Below are positions 12,001 to 25,221 of a stretch of DNA of 64,000 bases, in pieces; the stretch's first letter is position 1, and every line of letters starts with the position of its first letter. Made by a program: the position numbers and the translations under genes. Source of the stretch: Trichuris trichiura (lineage: Eukaryota > Nematoda > Enoplea > Trichinellida > Trichuridae); contig JBAJFE010000005.1 in the NCBI GenBank assembly GCA_037903355.1, positions 4,568,287-4,632,286 of the forward strand, written 5' to 3'. Below the pieces are notes generated by a model, which saw nothing but the letters and a program-made list of their open reading frames with translations, searched no databases and was not told the DNA's origin.

Positions 12001-15000
12001 AAAGAAGAGGAAGAAGAAGAGTACGAAGAGGAAGAAGATGATGGAGACGATGCCATGTACGAAGAGCCTTCCATGCCAACCGACGATGGTTCCGAAGCGG
12101 ATACTGAACAAGAAGGTGGAGAGAAAATGTTTTTCTGCGATGACTGCAATGTTGCTTTTGCGAACTTGCGCGGGCTGAATACTCACAACATTCGAAAACA
12201 CTTAAGAGCACCAAGTGGCTTACCCATTCGACATGGTCGCAAAGCTCGCGGTGGCCGCGCTGGTAGCGGTCAACGTAGGCGAACAAGGTATAACTACGAT
12301 GACGAAAGTTCAACGGACATGTCGGGACCTCCAAGCGTCGACAATTCTTCGTCGCTAATGGTCGAAGGCGAATCAACCAAAACAGGGCCGACTGTTTACA
12401 AAACGGAACCATCAGCCGAAACAGTTACGACAAAAAGCGAAGGCGAAAATGTATCCGCTCCGGTTGCCCATGAAACCAACGTCGACATATATCCATGCAA
12501 GTTTTGTAAGGATCGCGTCTTTCTTACGTCATTCGGCTTGGAAAGACATACCAAGCTGACCCATCCGGACAACTTCAAGGAAGTGCTCGACTACATTGAA
12601 GCGCTGCACAAGGAACGCGAGCCGTTGCCTCCGGCCAGGGTGCTGAACACCCAAGCGCCCGGCCGCGGACGCAAAGGCGTTGCGTTCGCGAAAAAGATGG
12701 ACGCCATTTTGGCCAGGGAAAATGCGCCGCCTCGATCGCCCGAGCAAAGCGAAGAGTTCGACTTTACAACGCCAACGGTCAGCGACTACGGCAACGATCG
12801 CGATCTCTACTCGGAACCGAATGATCAAAGCGACTTTTCGGCGAGAATGAGAAGTTTCGAAGCGCAGACGCCAAAAAAAGTGGAAAAATCCGAGGAACCA
12901 ACCGACGACTCGTTGGATTTGTACCATCAACCTCCGTTGCAAGTTTTCAGGCAGCACAAAGCGGCTATCGTGGCGGCTGCCAGCTTTACGGATAGTCGAG
13001 GACACGGTCGGCCTCGTCGTACCGCCGAGACCCATCGAGCCAAGTATCAGTCGTGCGAAACTTGCGGTATACTGATCAACACGGAACACCCGAAGGCGTT
13101 GGAAAATCACGAAAAAGCCCACAAGAAGAATCGAGAATTGCGCGAAGAATTGCTTCGTTTGTACGGAGCCGCTTGGGTCGACAGGGTGACTTGCAGGGAA
13201 TGCAATCTCGTCTTCAAAGACGACGAAAAGTTGGAGCAGCACCGTAGAAATGTGCATGTTCGCCGGCGGCATTTTCTTTGCCGTTTTTGCGGCGACGTTT
13301 TTCGCAATATGCGCGATCTCAATATGCACAAGGAGCGTCGTCACGAAGCGTTCGAAGGTGATCTGATTATTCTTTTTTTTCCTTTCGAATCTCCGGCAGT
13401 AACCAATCGTTTTAGGCCACAGACGAGGCGCCGATCCGTCGGTATACAATTTCGGTCTGAGCGCTTTGTACAAGCGCAACTACGAGGAGAAACGTCTGCT
13501 CGAGTCGGGCGGTTTTAGCGAAGTGTTCTGCCGCGGATTCGACTGCTACTGTCCAGTTTGCAAAAAGTTCCAAGCGAGCGGTCGAGAATTGATGAAACAC
13601 TTCTTTTTGTACCACGACGAGGCGGCCGAAACGCTGTTGTTCAAAAGCAAAGATTTCGCCTCAATCAAGGTCGACTTCACCGACGGTATAACTACAATGG
13701 CTCTTTTCGTCTAGACGAATTCAATTTGCATACGCGTTGTTAGCTCCGAGTTAGTCGGCAATTTTTAGACTTCGCCTAGAAAAGTAGCGCTACGAGCAAA
13801 AGGAAGTACAGTATGCTTTTTTTCAAATAGGTACCACAACATTTGCATGTTGCGACTCGTGCAGCAGCGATCACATAGAGGTGCTCAACCATCGGCAGCT
13901 CGTTCACGGCACGTCGAATACTGGTCGTCCTCAAGTGTGCGAATACTGCGGTTGCGTTTTGATGAACCGCAAAGCCTACGAAAATCACATACGCATGCAT
14001 CGCTATCGTCACTGCAAAATCTGCTCGCAGTGGTTCGACTCGACCAGGACGGGCTTTCTCGCTTTTCGCGCCCATATGCGCGACCACAAGAATCACGGTG
14101 AGTGCTTGCTTTGATTGCCGGCTTGTATTGTTGTTCATTTTTTGGCGTTCAGGTTTTGAAATCAAGGAAGTGCAAATCAACGATATCCGTAGCAAGGACA
14201 CCGAATTTCTTGACGCCATCGCCGAGGAAGAGGAGGCCGGCTTATCCGACGACGATTGCAGCGTCTTTACCGAGTCAGGCATTGAGTCTGATTTGGAGGA
14301 TCACGAAAACGACGAACTCACTTGGCAGTGCAGCATTTGCGAGGCAAAGTTCATCTGCGTCGAACGACTTCGCAAGCATGCCAAAATGCACGCTCCAACC
14401 GGCTTGACCCTTACTTCCGTTGTGTCCATTGTACGACGACCATTCCGATGCTGCCTTTGCAGTCGGCGATTCACCAATCGTATGATTCGTGCTCGACACT
14501 ATGCAAAATGTTTGAAGCGTCGTCGGGGCTTTGTTGTGACAAAGAAAAGCGACACTCATGACGAAGACGTTACGGCGAAGGGTGAGACGCCGGCCAAAGC
14601 AATAACCACAAAGCCTACGACGTTGGGTCATCAAGGCGACGATTATCAGCTTATAAGCAGCAGCCAATTGGAAATGGAGGACGAATTGGACGTTCGACCA
14701 AACCGTAAAAGGCGACTGCCTGAAGAGGAGGTTGTCTATTATAATTTGGAACCCGAAATGCATGGCGACAACGTAATAGAAGAGGAAAGGGATCGTTTTC
14801 TTTGCCCTGATTGCAGGCAATCATTCGACGATTTTGCAACCGCTGCCGTACATGTATGGGAGCACAAAGCCTCGCGGGAAGACGACAATGCGGTCGAACC
14901 GTCGCGCAAAAAGCGCAAAGCCGAAGCGACCGAAAAAACAAAAGCAGCGCCTAAAGAGGAAAAAAGCTACAAGAAGAGTCGATTCGAATACTTGATGCTG

Positions 15001-16542
15001 TCGGCGTCTACAGTAGAGCAAGTTTTAAATGAGGGCGCCAGGAAATTCCGTTGCACCATATGTCGTCAAGGATTTGCTAGCAAACAGCAACGAGACGAAC
15101 ACGAGTCGAAGCACGAAGCTACCAAGGAGTACAGATGTCACTTATGCAGAAAACACTATTGGACAAGTACTGGTTTAAAGGAGCATTTGAAAAAGCACGA
15201 CGTCAATCAGCTCTATTGCCAAACGTGCTTTAAGAGGTTCGCATCGGTTGACGGTCTTAAGCGTCACGAGATGTTTCACGAGTTGTCCAACTCGTTGTAT
15301 CAATGCGAGGACTGCGCCATGTCCTATTGCGGCTACAATCAGTTGCACGCCCACTTCAAAGAGGCTCATTCGGGCATTGTCATTTTGACGTGTCCGATTT
15401 GCGCTCAAATTCATACCGACCGTAACTCGTTGACGCAACACCTTACGCAGGAGCATCCTTCGTTGCCGACCAAATGCGCCGTATGCGGCAAGCTTTTCTC
15501 GTGCCCTTTGCTGGCGCGCAAGCATAGCCGACGTAACCATATGCTTCGAGCCGCCAAGGAAAGCTGCTACGCTTGCGGCAAAGAATTTCGAGACAAACGC
15601 GCTTTGATCATCCATCGATGGCATCATCTGACCAGTTTGAATTATATGTGTCTGATATGCGATCAGCCATTTTCAACTGCGAACCAAGCGAAAGCCCATC
15701 TAAGGAGCGCTCATGGTATTACGTCTCCGCGAGCCGACATGATCGTAAGCCACGAAGCAATTGGCGCCTCTTCGGCCGAAGCGGTTGTCAACACGCCGAA
15801 GGAAGGAGGAGAAGGAGCCGAAGGCGCGAAGGAGTCGACGGCATTCCAACCTCGGTGCTGTTTTTGCTCGAAAAAGTTCGCCAATCGGGAACAGGCGTTA
15901 CGTCACTTGTATCGTCATCACAACTTCGCGCAACGTCTGCCCTGTCGCTTTTGCGATCAACATTTTTGTAAGAGTACCGCCTTGCATGCGCATATGGTTC
16001 GATGCCATCCGGCCGCGCTACAACAATTCACCGTCGAAAGAAGTATGGAGCAAAGAGAGCCAACCGACGAAGCCGTTGCCGGCCCGTCCACCGACGATGG
16101 TAAGTCTTTTATGCTTACGATGTTTGCTTTGTGTTTTAACCTTTTCCTATAGGTAACATATACGTCCGCTTAGCGGACGATCCTTCGCTGTTGGGACAAT
16201 TCGTTCAAACGGACGTATCCGACGGCGGTCAACCCTATCAGGTCGAAACTTCTTCGTCTTTTGTGTACAACGCCTATTTTACAGTACGCTTTGTTTTTTG
16301 TTTTCAGGTACTAATCGTCAATGAAGAAGGCGCTTTGCAGGCTGGTATTCCGCCGGGACAAATTCAATATGTTCAATTGCCGCCGGGAACAGAGCTCGCT
16401 CAGTTCAAGGTAGACGTTTGATCACCTAACTTTATCTTTAATTGCCAACTCGCTTATTCAATCGCAGATGGGAGATAACATAGGCAACGTTCAAGTTGTT
16501 CAAATGGACGAAATGGGTTATACGCATTACGTGAATCGGTAA
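9014..16542 (+). CDS. Giant multi-C2H2 zinc-finger protein, about 23 fingers
   Basis: Exons: 9014-9335, 11831-13357, 13416-13685, 13831-14097, 14153-16099, 16153-16241 (end uncertain), 16308-16409, 16468-16542. The phases agree and give about 1,530 aa. Finger 1 ([10 protein letters not shown]) is in exon 1. Six follow in exon 2, with an acidic E/D-rich stretch after finger 2 (about 11998-12060). More follow in exons 3-4, and about twelve are in exon 5, several in uninterrupted series between 15040 and 15700. A few fingers are irregular, such as one ending CCHC near 14500. The C-terminus has no fingers; it is Gln/Val-rich ([31 protein letters not shown]), like activation or protein-interaction tails. 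The role is presumably nuclear DNA binding and transcription control. I cannot assign an ortholog. The end of exon 6 may instead be near 16262, with a 45-bp intron. Confidence 0.85.
9336..11830 (+). other. Large first intron of the zinc-finger gene
   Basis: This 2.5-kb GT..AG intron (donor gtaagt, acceptor ttcgcag) is about 40 times longer than the other introns in the window. It carries an inverted repeat at 10687-10782, but no exon-like sequence that I can support on either strand. Its size makes it a likely home for enhancers or a nested non-coding RNA; that is inference. Confidence 0.75.
10687..10782. repeat. Foldback: 21-bp inverted repeat with one mismatch
   Basis: The arm at 10687-10707 (GATAGGTGGCGCTTGTGTCGC) is matched by the reverse complement of 10762-10782 at 20 of 21 positions, around a 54-bp loop. 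It could be a small foldback or MITE remnant, or a hairpin RNA precursor. The loop is longer than in most microRNA precursors. Confidence 0.85.
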
Positions 16543-16829
16543 TTTCTTAGCGAGAGGAAAGAGTGATAAGAAAGATGTGTTTTTTTTTGCATTGCGCTTT
16601 GCGGCGCGGTTCAACAAGTGGTTGGCCGCTTCTCTCTTTTTTAATCCGTCTAATCGTTTTTCATTTATCCGACCGTCACGTTGACAAAACGTCACTATTA
16701 TTTTGTACGAGCATTTATACGCGGTGTGGCTGTTGAAAAATATACAAGTTACGGTAGTCGTCTACTAACTCTACTAGCAAGTGTAATAATCATAATCGTA
16801 TGCGATGGGTATCTGATCAATAAAGAGAT
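16543..16829. other. Short spacer between convergent genes
   Basis: These 287 bp separate the zinc-finger stop (+) and the testican stop (-). An AATAAA-like site on the plus strand (ATCAATAAAG, about 16816) overlaps the region just after both 3' ends. No gene is seen. Confidence 0.55.
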
Positions 16830-19265
16830 TTACGCAGTGTTATTTTCATCCTTGTGCTGGATAATGTCACCGCCGTCGTCGTCATCATCGTCGTTGTCGT
16901 CATCATTTTCGTCACGGCCATTGTTTGTTGACGTAATATGGTCAGCTGGAAATAGAGAAATGACGAAAGCAAACGACAACAACGTCAGAGTACAATATTG
17001 AGCGCAGTCGGCGTGGCCCATCGTTCTTGAATGGTCGAATTCTCGGCCCCACTTGTCGACGCACCAACAATGGTCACCGTGGCACTGCTCAGGACGGTAG
17101 TAGCCTTCGGCGTTGCATTCCGGCATGAATGAGCCTACGAAGAAGTTGAAATATGTTACATAATGGAAGGAGTGCTCGACGATTGTTCAAACCGATTAGA
17201 TGAGGATCCGTTAAGCGTCTAGCCGCATGACAAGGCGGTTCTTCTCTCTCTGAACGAACCGTACACAATTGGAGCAGTTTTTAAAGCAATGACGTCACGT
17301 ACCGCGTCCAGCCCATTCAAAGCAATCGCACCATTCGTCCAGCGATAGTTGGGCGTCTTGATTCAAGTCGCATTGGTCGAGGAATTGATGAATGCAATTT
17401 TTGTACTTTTCGTGATCCAGCGTGTACAACTCGTCGTGCTCCAAGTGACCGTCACGATTTCCGTCCAATTGAGCAAACATCCAACCAACGTCCGGCTGAC
17501 AGCGGATGTGATGCTCTTAAGGAGAAAATTGTTAAAGCCGCCATGCTGCCATGCTACTTACTAGGCAGTGATACAGCTTCGGCATTGGTGCTCTGCATTC
17601 GCAACGAGGTGAACCATCTGACCAACAAGTCTTCAATGGTAACTAACTGTTTTTCAGTACACGCTGAATGGAAAATCAAAAGTTGAGACGCGCCACACAT
17701 TGTTCCAACAGGTGAGAACTAATATTCCTTTTCTTTGGTTGGAAAAAATTCGCCTAACGCTGTTTACTTAACTTTCCGTAAGGTAAGGGTAACCTGAGCA
17801 TCCTCAATTTAAAATTTCAAAACCTTCAATACGTTTTCTTGCGGAATTTTAGGCGAACAACGAAAATGTTACGTTGAACGCAACGACGGAAATGAAAGCG
17901 TTTTATTATTGTAAATTTCAAACGATTTTGGAACTTGTTTCGGAAACGTTCTACCGTTTTAGAAATGCAGGTTCCTTTGTGATAAGTAAGCCGTCAATCA
18001 GTTCTAACGTTACTGCTCAGCATAGCGGCGAATTTATTCCGCCCTTACTTTAAGCCTCAAGTCAAAATAGAGGCCTTAAGTTCAGGCTTAAGCTTAAAAT
18101 AAGGGCAGAAAAGGAAGTGACAAACCTACAGTATGACGATGGGCAGATAGGGAACAAAGTCTGGGTCTTTCCTGCAAATGAAAATAAGAAAACGACTCTC
18201 ACGATCTTGTAAGGCCCACTTTCGAAAGGCTACTTCAGGTTTGGTTTGGTTAGGCGCTTACGACTTTGAAAACTTTTCTGAAAAATTGCTAAGGTCGCCT
18301 ACGTTTAACGGGAACAAAAGAGCTTAGCTTTAGCTGCTTCTATTTTGAACTTCCCTTCAACCGTTTTACACGAGGATACTTTGTTTAAAGCTCCGACCTT
18401 TCAATAATTCCAAAGCTTTTTTTAAATAAAGAATACTTAAGCTGAATACGAGAGCGTAGAAGCGATGAAAAACTGCCTGATTACGTTTTAAGAGAATATT
18501 CTACATCCGACTAGTAACCATAAAATAAATGAGAACGTTTTTGTTTGTACGAACGCTGGGTGCCCACGACAACCTCATCAGCGATTTGGAAAAGAAGTTT
18601 TTCTGCCACGTAAACTTACCCTGATCGTAGTCCTCAATGTGCTTAGGTACAAAGTGCTGCATTCCGTCGAAATCGTCTATCTTAGGCGCTGTGCCGGCAT
18701 TCTTATGCTTCTTGGCTGCATGGTGTTGCCGGAAGGATGATGATACCGGTCTACTTCTAGACTTTGTCCTTCTCATCTTTTTAGCGGGCGAAAGTTCACC
18801 AGCGTTTCTTCCTTCCGCTTTGCGAAGGCTTAAAAATATGCGCACCAAATGGTGGAGAATTCGTCCGTCCCCGTTCGTCGCGTTCTCACATGTGGTTTGC
18901 CATACGGCGGTTCATGCATAAAGCGACGTTGTCCAACAGGGCGCAAACCTCGTCTTCTCCGCATCTGATCAAATTGCACGCGTGATCTGCAAAAGGCTTT
19001 TTCTCTTTTTTTTGTACGCGTATGCAAATATAATGAGTGCACTTTTCGTGCTCACCTTTGTCCAGTTCGTGAAATTCAAAAACTTTTACGTCTTTCGCCT
19101 TTACGTCCGGAGCCTTTGCTTGCAACAATATCAGACGCTATGCAAACACTACGTCGACTTGCTTACCTCGTCGCCAATGTCCGACGACCACTCGGCAGTA
19201 ACGTACGTTCCATAGAAGGAAACGATAAGAAGAAGAAGAAGTAATGGCAATGCTATTTTGGCCAT
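16830..19265 (-). CDS. Testican (SPOCK)-like secreted matrix protein
   Basis: Exons from high to low: 19167-19265, 19056-19113, 18890-18986, 18620-18828, 17562-17630, 17303-17515, 16994-17134, 16830-16945; about 333 aa. A Leu-rich signal peptide (residues 1-24, MAKIALPLLLLLL) is followed by a short Cys-rich follistatin-like piece (HACNLIRCGEDEVC). Next come a basic linker, an SPARC-type extracellular calcium-binding domain and a thyroglobulin type-1 domain. The SPARC-type domain holds the EF-hand loops DGNRDGHLEHDE and DLNQDAQLSLDE and the ending WCDCFEW. The thyroglobulin domain has QCHGDHCWCVDKWG, and an Asp-rich tail closes the protein. This order is that of testican proteoglycans. Oddity: I find no Kazal domain between the Cys-rich piece and the EF-hands. 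The acceptor of exon 2 could be a few bases upstream. The last intron (16946-16993, 48 bp) is a multiple of three and open, so a retained form is possible. Confidence 0.88.
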
Positions 19266-20163
19266 TGAAGTGAAGAAAAGAAGAAAGACGTTTTAGCGAG
19301 ACGATAAATCGCACCTATCCGCTGCGGGTGTTAAAATGCTATTCGGAGGGAGCGCAATGCAACGAACGTACTACAACGTAGCGGCCAGTTGACGACAACT
19401 GACGCAAAGTTTCCAGTCGCTTGGCACGACGTGATAGCGCTCAGCTAGTCGTTGTAGTCATCGCTCGAAGGGTTAAACAAATAGTGAGCAAAAAGTTCAG
19501 ACGGAGGAAATTGTCGACTTGATGAGTCATCACATGTCGCTATAGCATTCGGCACCGCAATATGTCCGCTTTGCTTCTTTTTGCTCTCCCAATGCACTCG
19601 CGGCAGTTTCATCACTCTTACTTTGCTTTTCGTGAGCAACGCTGACGTTTCACGGTGCTTCAACTTTGAGGGACATTTTTGAATTTCGAAACTATTTACG
19701 GACATAAAGTACCCGCTGGAAAAGAGAATGCGTAAAGCGGCGGCTACTTTGTATGGCAAAAACCCCTTTAGGGTTATATCGCGTTTTCCTACTTTACTGG
19801 TTTGTTGGTGATGAGCAGGTACCACTGTAGGCTCTTTCTTACTGTACTCGCAAGCTAACCTGAACATCAACAATTTTCTAATAACTTTTTTGTTGCACAG
19901 CTTTACTATTAGTTCAAGAAAGTCGCCACTTTCGGCACTCTCCTAGTCGCAGCAACAACGCCAAACTTTATTTTAGACCTTTTCTTTCTCCTTGTCAGTT
20001 TACCTGTCGAAGATGGGACAAGAATGGTTCCCTTTATTTTATTATAATATCGCGTTACATTAAAATGACATCACCGCAACATTAGAATAATAAATAGTTA
20101 CGTCCTTAAAGATCATGAAGCAGCAAAATGATGTGCATCAAAGCGCGGTGAAAAAAAAGTGCG
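19266..20163. other. Intergenic, testican upstream region and PSMC2 downstream region
   Basis: This holds the promoter side of the testican gene and the 3' flank of PSMC2, both minus strand. One open frame (19445-19873, minus) is listed separately. I see no other supported feature. Confidence 0.5.
19445..19873 (-). CDS. Possible small ORF, 142 aa, function unknown
   Basis: This minus-strand frame of 142 codons starts MLMFRLACEYSKKEPT and ends SSDDYND. It is basic in the middle (KSKVRVMKLPRVHWESKKKQ) with an acidic end. A splice-acceptor-like sequence (gatgttcag) overlaps its first codons, so it could be a terminal exon rather than a complete gene. I recognise no family. In AT-rich intergenic DNA a frame of this length is only mildly unlikely by chance, so it is a weak candidate. 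Confidence 0.25.
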   Translation of the reverse strand: MLMFRLACEYSKKEPTVVPAHHQQTSKVGKRDITLKGFLPYKVAAALRILFSSGYFMSVNSFEIQKCPSKLKHRETSALLTKSKVRVMKLPRVHWESKKKQSGHIAVPNAIATCDDSSSRQFPPSELFAHYLFNPSSDDYND

Positions 20164-22151
<1,988 letters not shown>

Positions 22152-22378
22152 TTTTGCGCAGCTATTTCGCGGAACAAAACGCAGAGCGAGAATTTAGGGT
22201 ATACAGTATGAATAAAGTGTGCGCAGGTACTAATTGAATAAGCTGACGCCTTCTAACTAACTTATTTTGTTTAACCGCGCTTTGATAAGCTGAAACGCGT
22301 CCAGACTTTGTTATTGGCAACTTAGTTTACTCGTTACAAAAATACGCGGTAGAATTCAGCACAAGTGACGCATAAAAG

Positions 22379-23888
22379 TTAGACATGGCCAACTCCTCGA
22401 AACTGCTGGCGCAGTAAGGTAACCGTTTGACGCTGGTCGGGTGGTAAGGCAGATATTTGCTCGTCGGTCAATTGCATCAATTGCGCAATGAGTGCGCTCT
22501 AAAAAAATGGTTATAATATTTGCTCAATGGCTACTGTTGATTGTATACCTTTTCCGGATCCATGGCTGGAGCCGGAGGAACGGTTTGCTAAAAAAAAATT
22601 GCCTAAGCATTAAAAGAACGGGATTCAACGTCTTACCAATACTGGTTGAGGCCTATTAACCGGCCAAACTGAAGGAACTGCTGTTTGGAATTGCGTAGCG
22701 TAAGGGTTGGCTCCTTCGCCAAGCAATGGTGTTCGCACGGCTTGTGGAACGGAAACATCGGTTGTTTGCCTCACTTGAATAGCTTGATTTTGAGGCGCTT
22801 CAAAACTTCTAACGTTGTCGAGAACCATAGGCGCGGGCGACACAAATGACGTTGGCAAAAGCGGAACTTTACCAACAGGATTCGGTGGCGGGTTGTCCAT
22901 AACCTAAAGCAACAATATGGACAAACCGAAATCACAATAACATCGAATTATACTTGAGATGTCGTTGCTTTAGGCTGCGAGGAAATTATATTAAGCGCTT
23001 CCTGCAAGTCCAAGTGTCGAACGCATAGAAGAACTTGAAGAAAAGCGAACGCTAACTGCGGATTTTGCAGTAGCATATTCCTTGCTTCGGTTACATTAGT
23101 TTCAATGCAAACCTAATCAAATACGACTGACGAAGTCCCGAAAAATTAGAGCGAAAATACCTTGACTTGTTTCAACAATTCGTACATTTGCTCCGGAGGT
23201 AACTGCATCACCATACGGGTGACCTCTTGGGGTGCCTTGTCAGGTACTTGATCCGGTCCGTATGGACTCTGTAAAACGGCAGAACTCAAGAAAAAAACAA
23301 ACGATATAATTAGCATGACAAATACTTCGTCTTCTTTATCCGTAAAAGTAGTGCGAAGTTCTAAGAAGACCAAATATCATCGAAATGCACAGGCAAAATG
23401 GAAGTAGCATACGCTGGAGTTCCTCCTTGCTACGTTCACCGACGGCCGCATCAACGCGAAGTTGCCTGCCAAGAAATTCAATTCCATTCAAGTTTCGTTG
23501 CGCGCTCATCGCTGTTTCCTTATCCAAAAACTCGCAAAATCCATAGCCTTTAGGTTTGCCAGTTTCGCGATCGAAAACCATGCTTAACAATGAAAACTAT
23601 TGCCGAAGGGTTAAATAAAAAGAGCAAAGTACTGACCGAACGCTCGCAACGGGTCCAACCTGGGAAAACAGTTCTTTAAGACTTTCTTCGCTTGCATCAT
23701 ACGGAATATTTCCCACTAAAAATAAATTCGCTAACCGAGGGACAACCAAAGAAACCGTACGGAAACGGGAGCTTCAAATCCATGCATTAAACGTTTAAAC
23801 AAAAAGTCCTGCTTATTTAAAAAAACAGTTACGTACCAAATACAGATTTGTAAGAGCGCTCCAACATATTCTGATTACTTGCTGCCAT
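22379..23888 (-). CDS. cstf2: Cleavage stimulation factor subunit 2 (CstF-64)
   Basis: Nine exons from high to low: 23837-23888, 23637-23715, 23413-23582, 23326-23360, 23161-23268, 22954-23112, 22637-22903, 22549-22587, 22379-22498; 342 aa. Residues about 14-92 form an RRM with RNP2 ([10 protein letters not shown]) and RNP1 (KGYGFCEF). The hinge that binds CstF-77 and symplekin follows ([31 protein letters not shown]). After it come a Pro/Gln-rich linker and the conserved C-terminal three-helix domain ([23 protein letters not shown], about the last 40 residues). It binds GU-rich elements downstream of poly(A) sites. The linker is short and lacks the MEARA-type repeats of vertebrates, as in the C. 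elegans protein. A 35-nt micro-exon (23326-23360) is needed to keep frame. It ends 227 bp from the PSMC2 start, same strand. Confidence 0.95.
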
Positions 23889-24265
23889 TACAGCCACTTA
23901 GTTCGATAATAATGTGTACCGTACTCCAATAAATGATAGATAGGTTCCTTAAGAATAAGTCCCCGTTTACTTTATGCGTCGAAGGGTTTAAGTATTTCCC
24001 ATATTTGTAAGTTGCATTCGCTGACGGTTTAAACAAACTTTGTTAGCGCGGAAGATAGCGTAAGCGGAAAAAAGACGCGCAGTCGCAAGTAAGCGCGTTG
24101 TGTCCGCTTTCAATTTCACGATAAGCCTCCACTAAATCGAACGACGCTGTCGCACAAATATTTTGGGCCCTATTGCTAATACTGCGCGGACTGTCAGTTG
24201 ATCCTGCAAATCTTTTATGTAGCACCGAGGCTCTTGCATGCTGGTTTGGCGCATAGCGGGGCGCG
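23889..24265. promoter_or_regulatory. Bidirectional promoter spacer of CSTF2 (-) and GOSR2 (+)
   Basis: These 377 bp separate two divergent start codons of housekeeping genes, so both promoters must be here or overlap. I see no TATA box at a convincing place. The sequence is less AT-rich near the GOSR2 start (gcatagcggggcgcg). Confidence 0.5.
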
Positions 24266-25080
24266 ATGGATGCTCTTTATTTGGAAACAAACAGTATCGT
24301 ACAGCAGGTTCATCAAGGACTTGCTCAACTGGAGAATACGAGCGATCAAGCGACAGCTGCTACGCTTGAAACCGCCATCGTTGAACAGCTGAAAACTGTA
24401 AGACGATTACGTATCGCTGAATGCCAATCGACCGAGTGGTTATTATAGGTTGTTGCCAACTGCGACCAGCTTGATATAATGTGCGAAAAGCAACCAGTGA
24501 ATCGTAGAAAGTATGCAAAGCAGCTAGTCGAGCAGTTGAGATACGACTGCGATCACGTGAAGGTAAAAAAAAGCACAAGTACTGTTTATGAGATTAAAAG
24601 TTCGTTTTCAATTTTAAGGTAGCCCTTAGCGGTATACAAAATCGGTTATTACTGGCGTGGAAGCAGAAAAGTGAACGCGAAGAGCTGCTCAGTCGCCGTT
24701 TTACCCCCAATGAATCCACGTGCATTTATCTGGACGATGCGGCCGCTGTTCACAATTACAAATTGCGTTCCGTTCATAAAAATGTTGACAGTATGATCGA
24801 TACAGGTCGATCAGTTTTGGGTAAGGCGTTTTTTAAAAAAAAAGACTTTAACCATATTGTAATTTGCATTTTGCGTGATTTAGAGAACCTGCGCAGCCAA
24901 GGTTTTTCTCTGAAGGGGCTTCGGACTAAAATGTTAGATATTGGAAACAGTTTGGGACTTTCCGGAACGGTAATGCAATTCATAGAGCGACGTTCCGACG
25001 AAGATATGAAAATCCTATACGTCGGCATGTTCGTTACCTTACTTGTCATGTATTTGTTCTACAGGCTTTGGCGCGGTTGA
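24266..25080 (+). CDS. gosr2: Golgi SNAP receptor complex member 2 (membrin)
   Basis: Four exons, 24266-24397, 24449-24562, 24619-24820 and 24884-25080, give 214 aa (human 212). The Met start MDALYLETNSIVQQVHQ aligns with the family start. An N-terminal three-helix region is followed by the marker EREELLSRRFTPNES. The Qb-SNARE helix holds VHKNVDSMIDTGRSVL, MLDIGNSLGLSGTVMQFIERR. A single C-terminal membrane anchor (MFVTLLVMYLFYRLW) lies at about residues 193-211 with a few luminal residues. It acts in ER-to-Golgi and intra-Golgi fusion with syntaxin-5-type partners. The third intron (24821-24883) must be removed to match the family; unspliced, it adds 21 residues in frame. Divergent from CSTF2. 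Confidence 0.96.
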
Positions 25081-25215
25081 TGTATGTAAAATACATTATG
25101 TCGACAGTTTGTCCGTTCTGCCCTTATTTTTATTAAGTAAATTTTAAGTTTACGTATTGCAAAACCAGCTATTTTGTAAGTAAATTTGTAAACTGACGAC
25201 TTCCCTTCGTCTGAG

Positions 25216-25221
25216 AATAAA
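25216..25221 (+). terminator. AATAAA polyadenylation signal of GOSR2
   Basis: A canonical hexamer lies 136 bp after the stop codon, in AT-rich 3' flank. Confidence 0.55.

Noticed and set aside
12529..13479. 316-codon minus-strand frame
   Set aside because: It is the antisense shadow of zinc-finger exon 2; it has no domain, while the plus strand has clear C2H2 fingers.
16946..16993. Transmembrane segment in the testican-like protein
   Set aside because: The hydrophobic codons are the pyrimidine-rich part of a 48-bp intron with good splice sites. I kept only the retention possibility as a finding.
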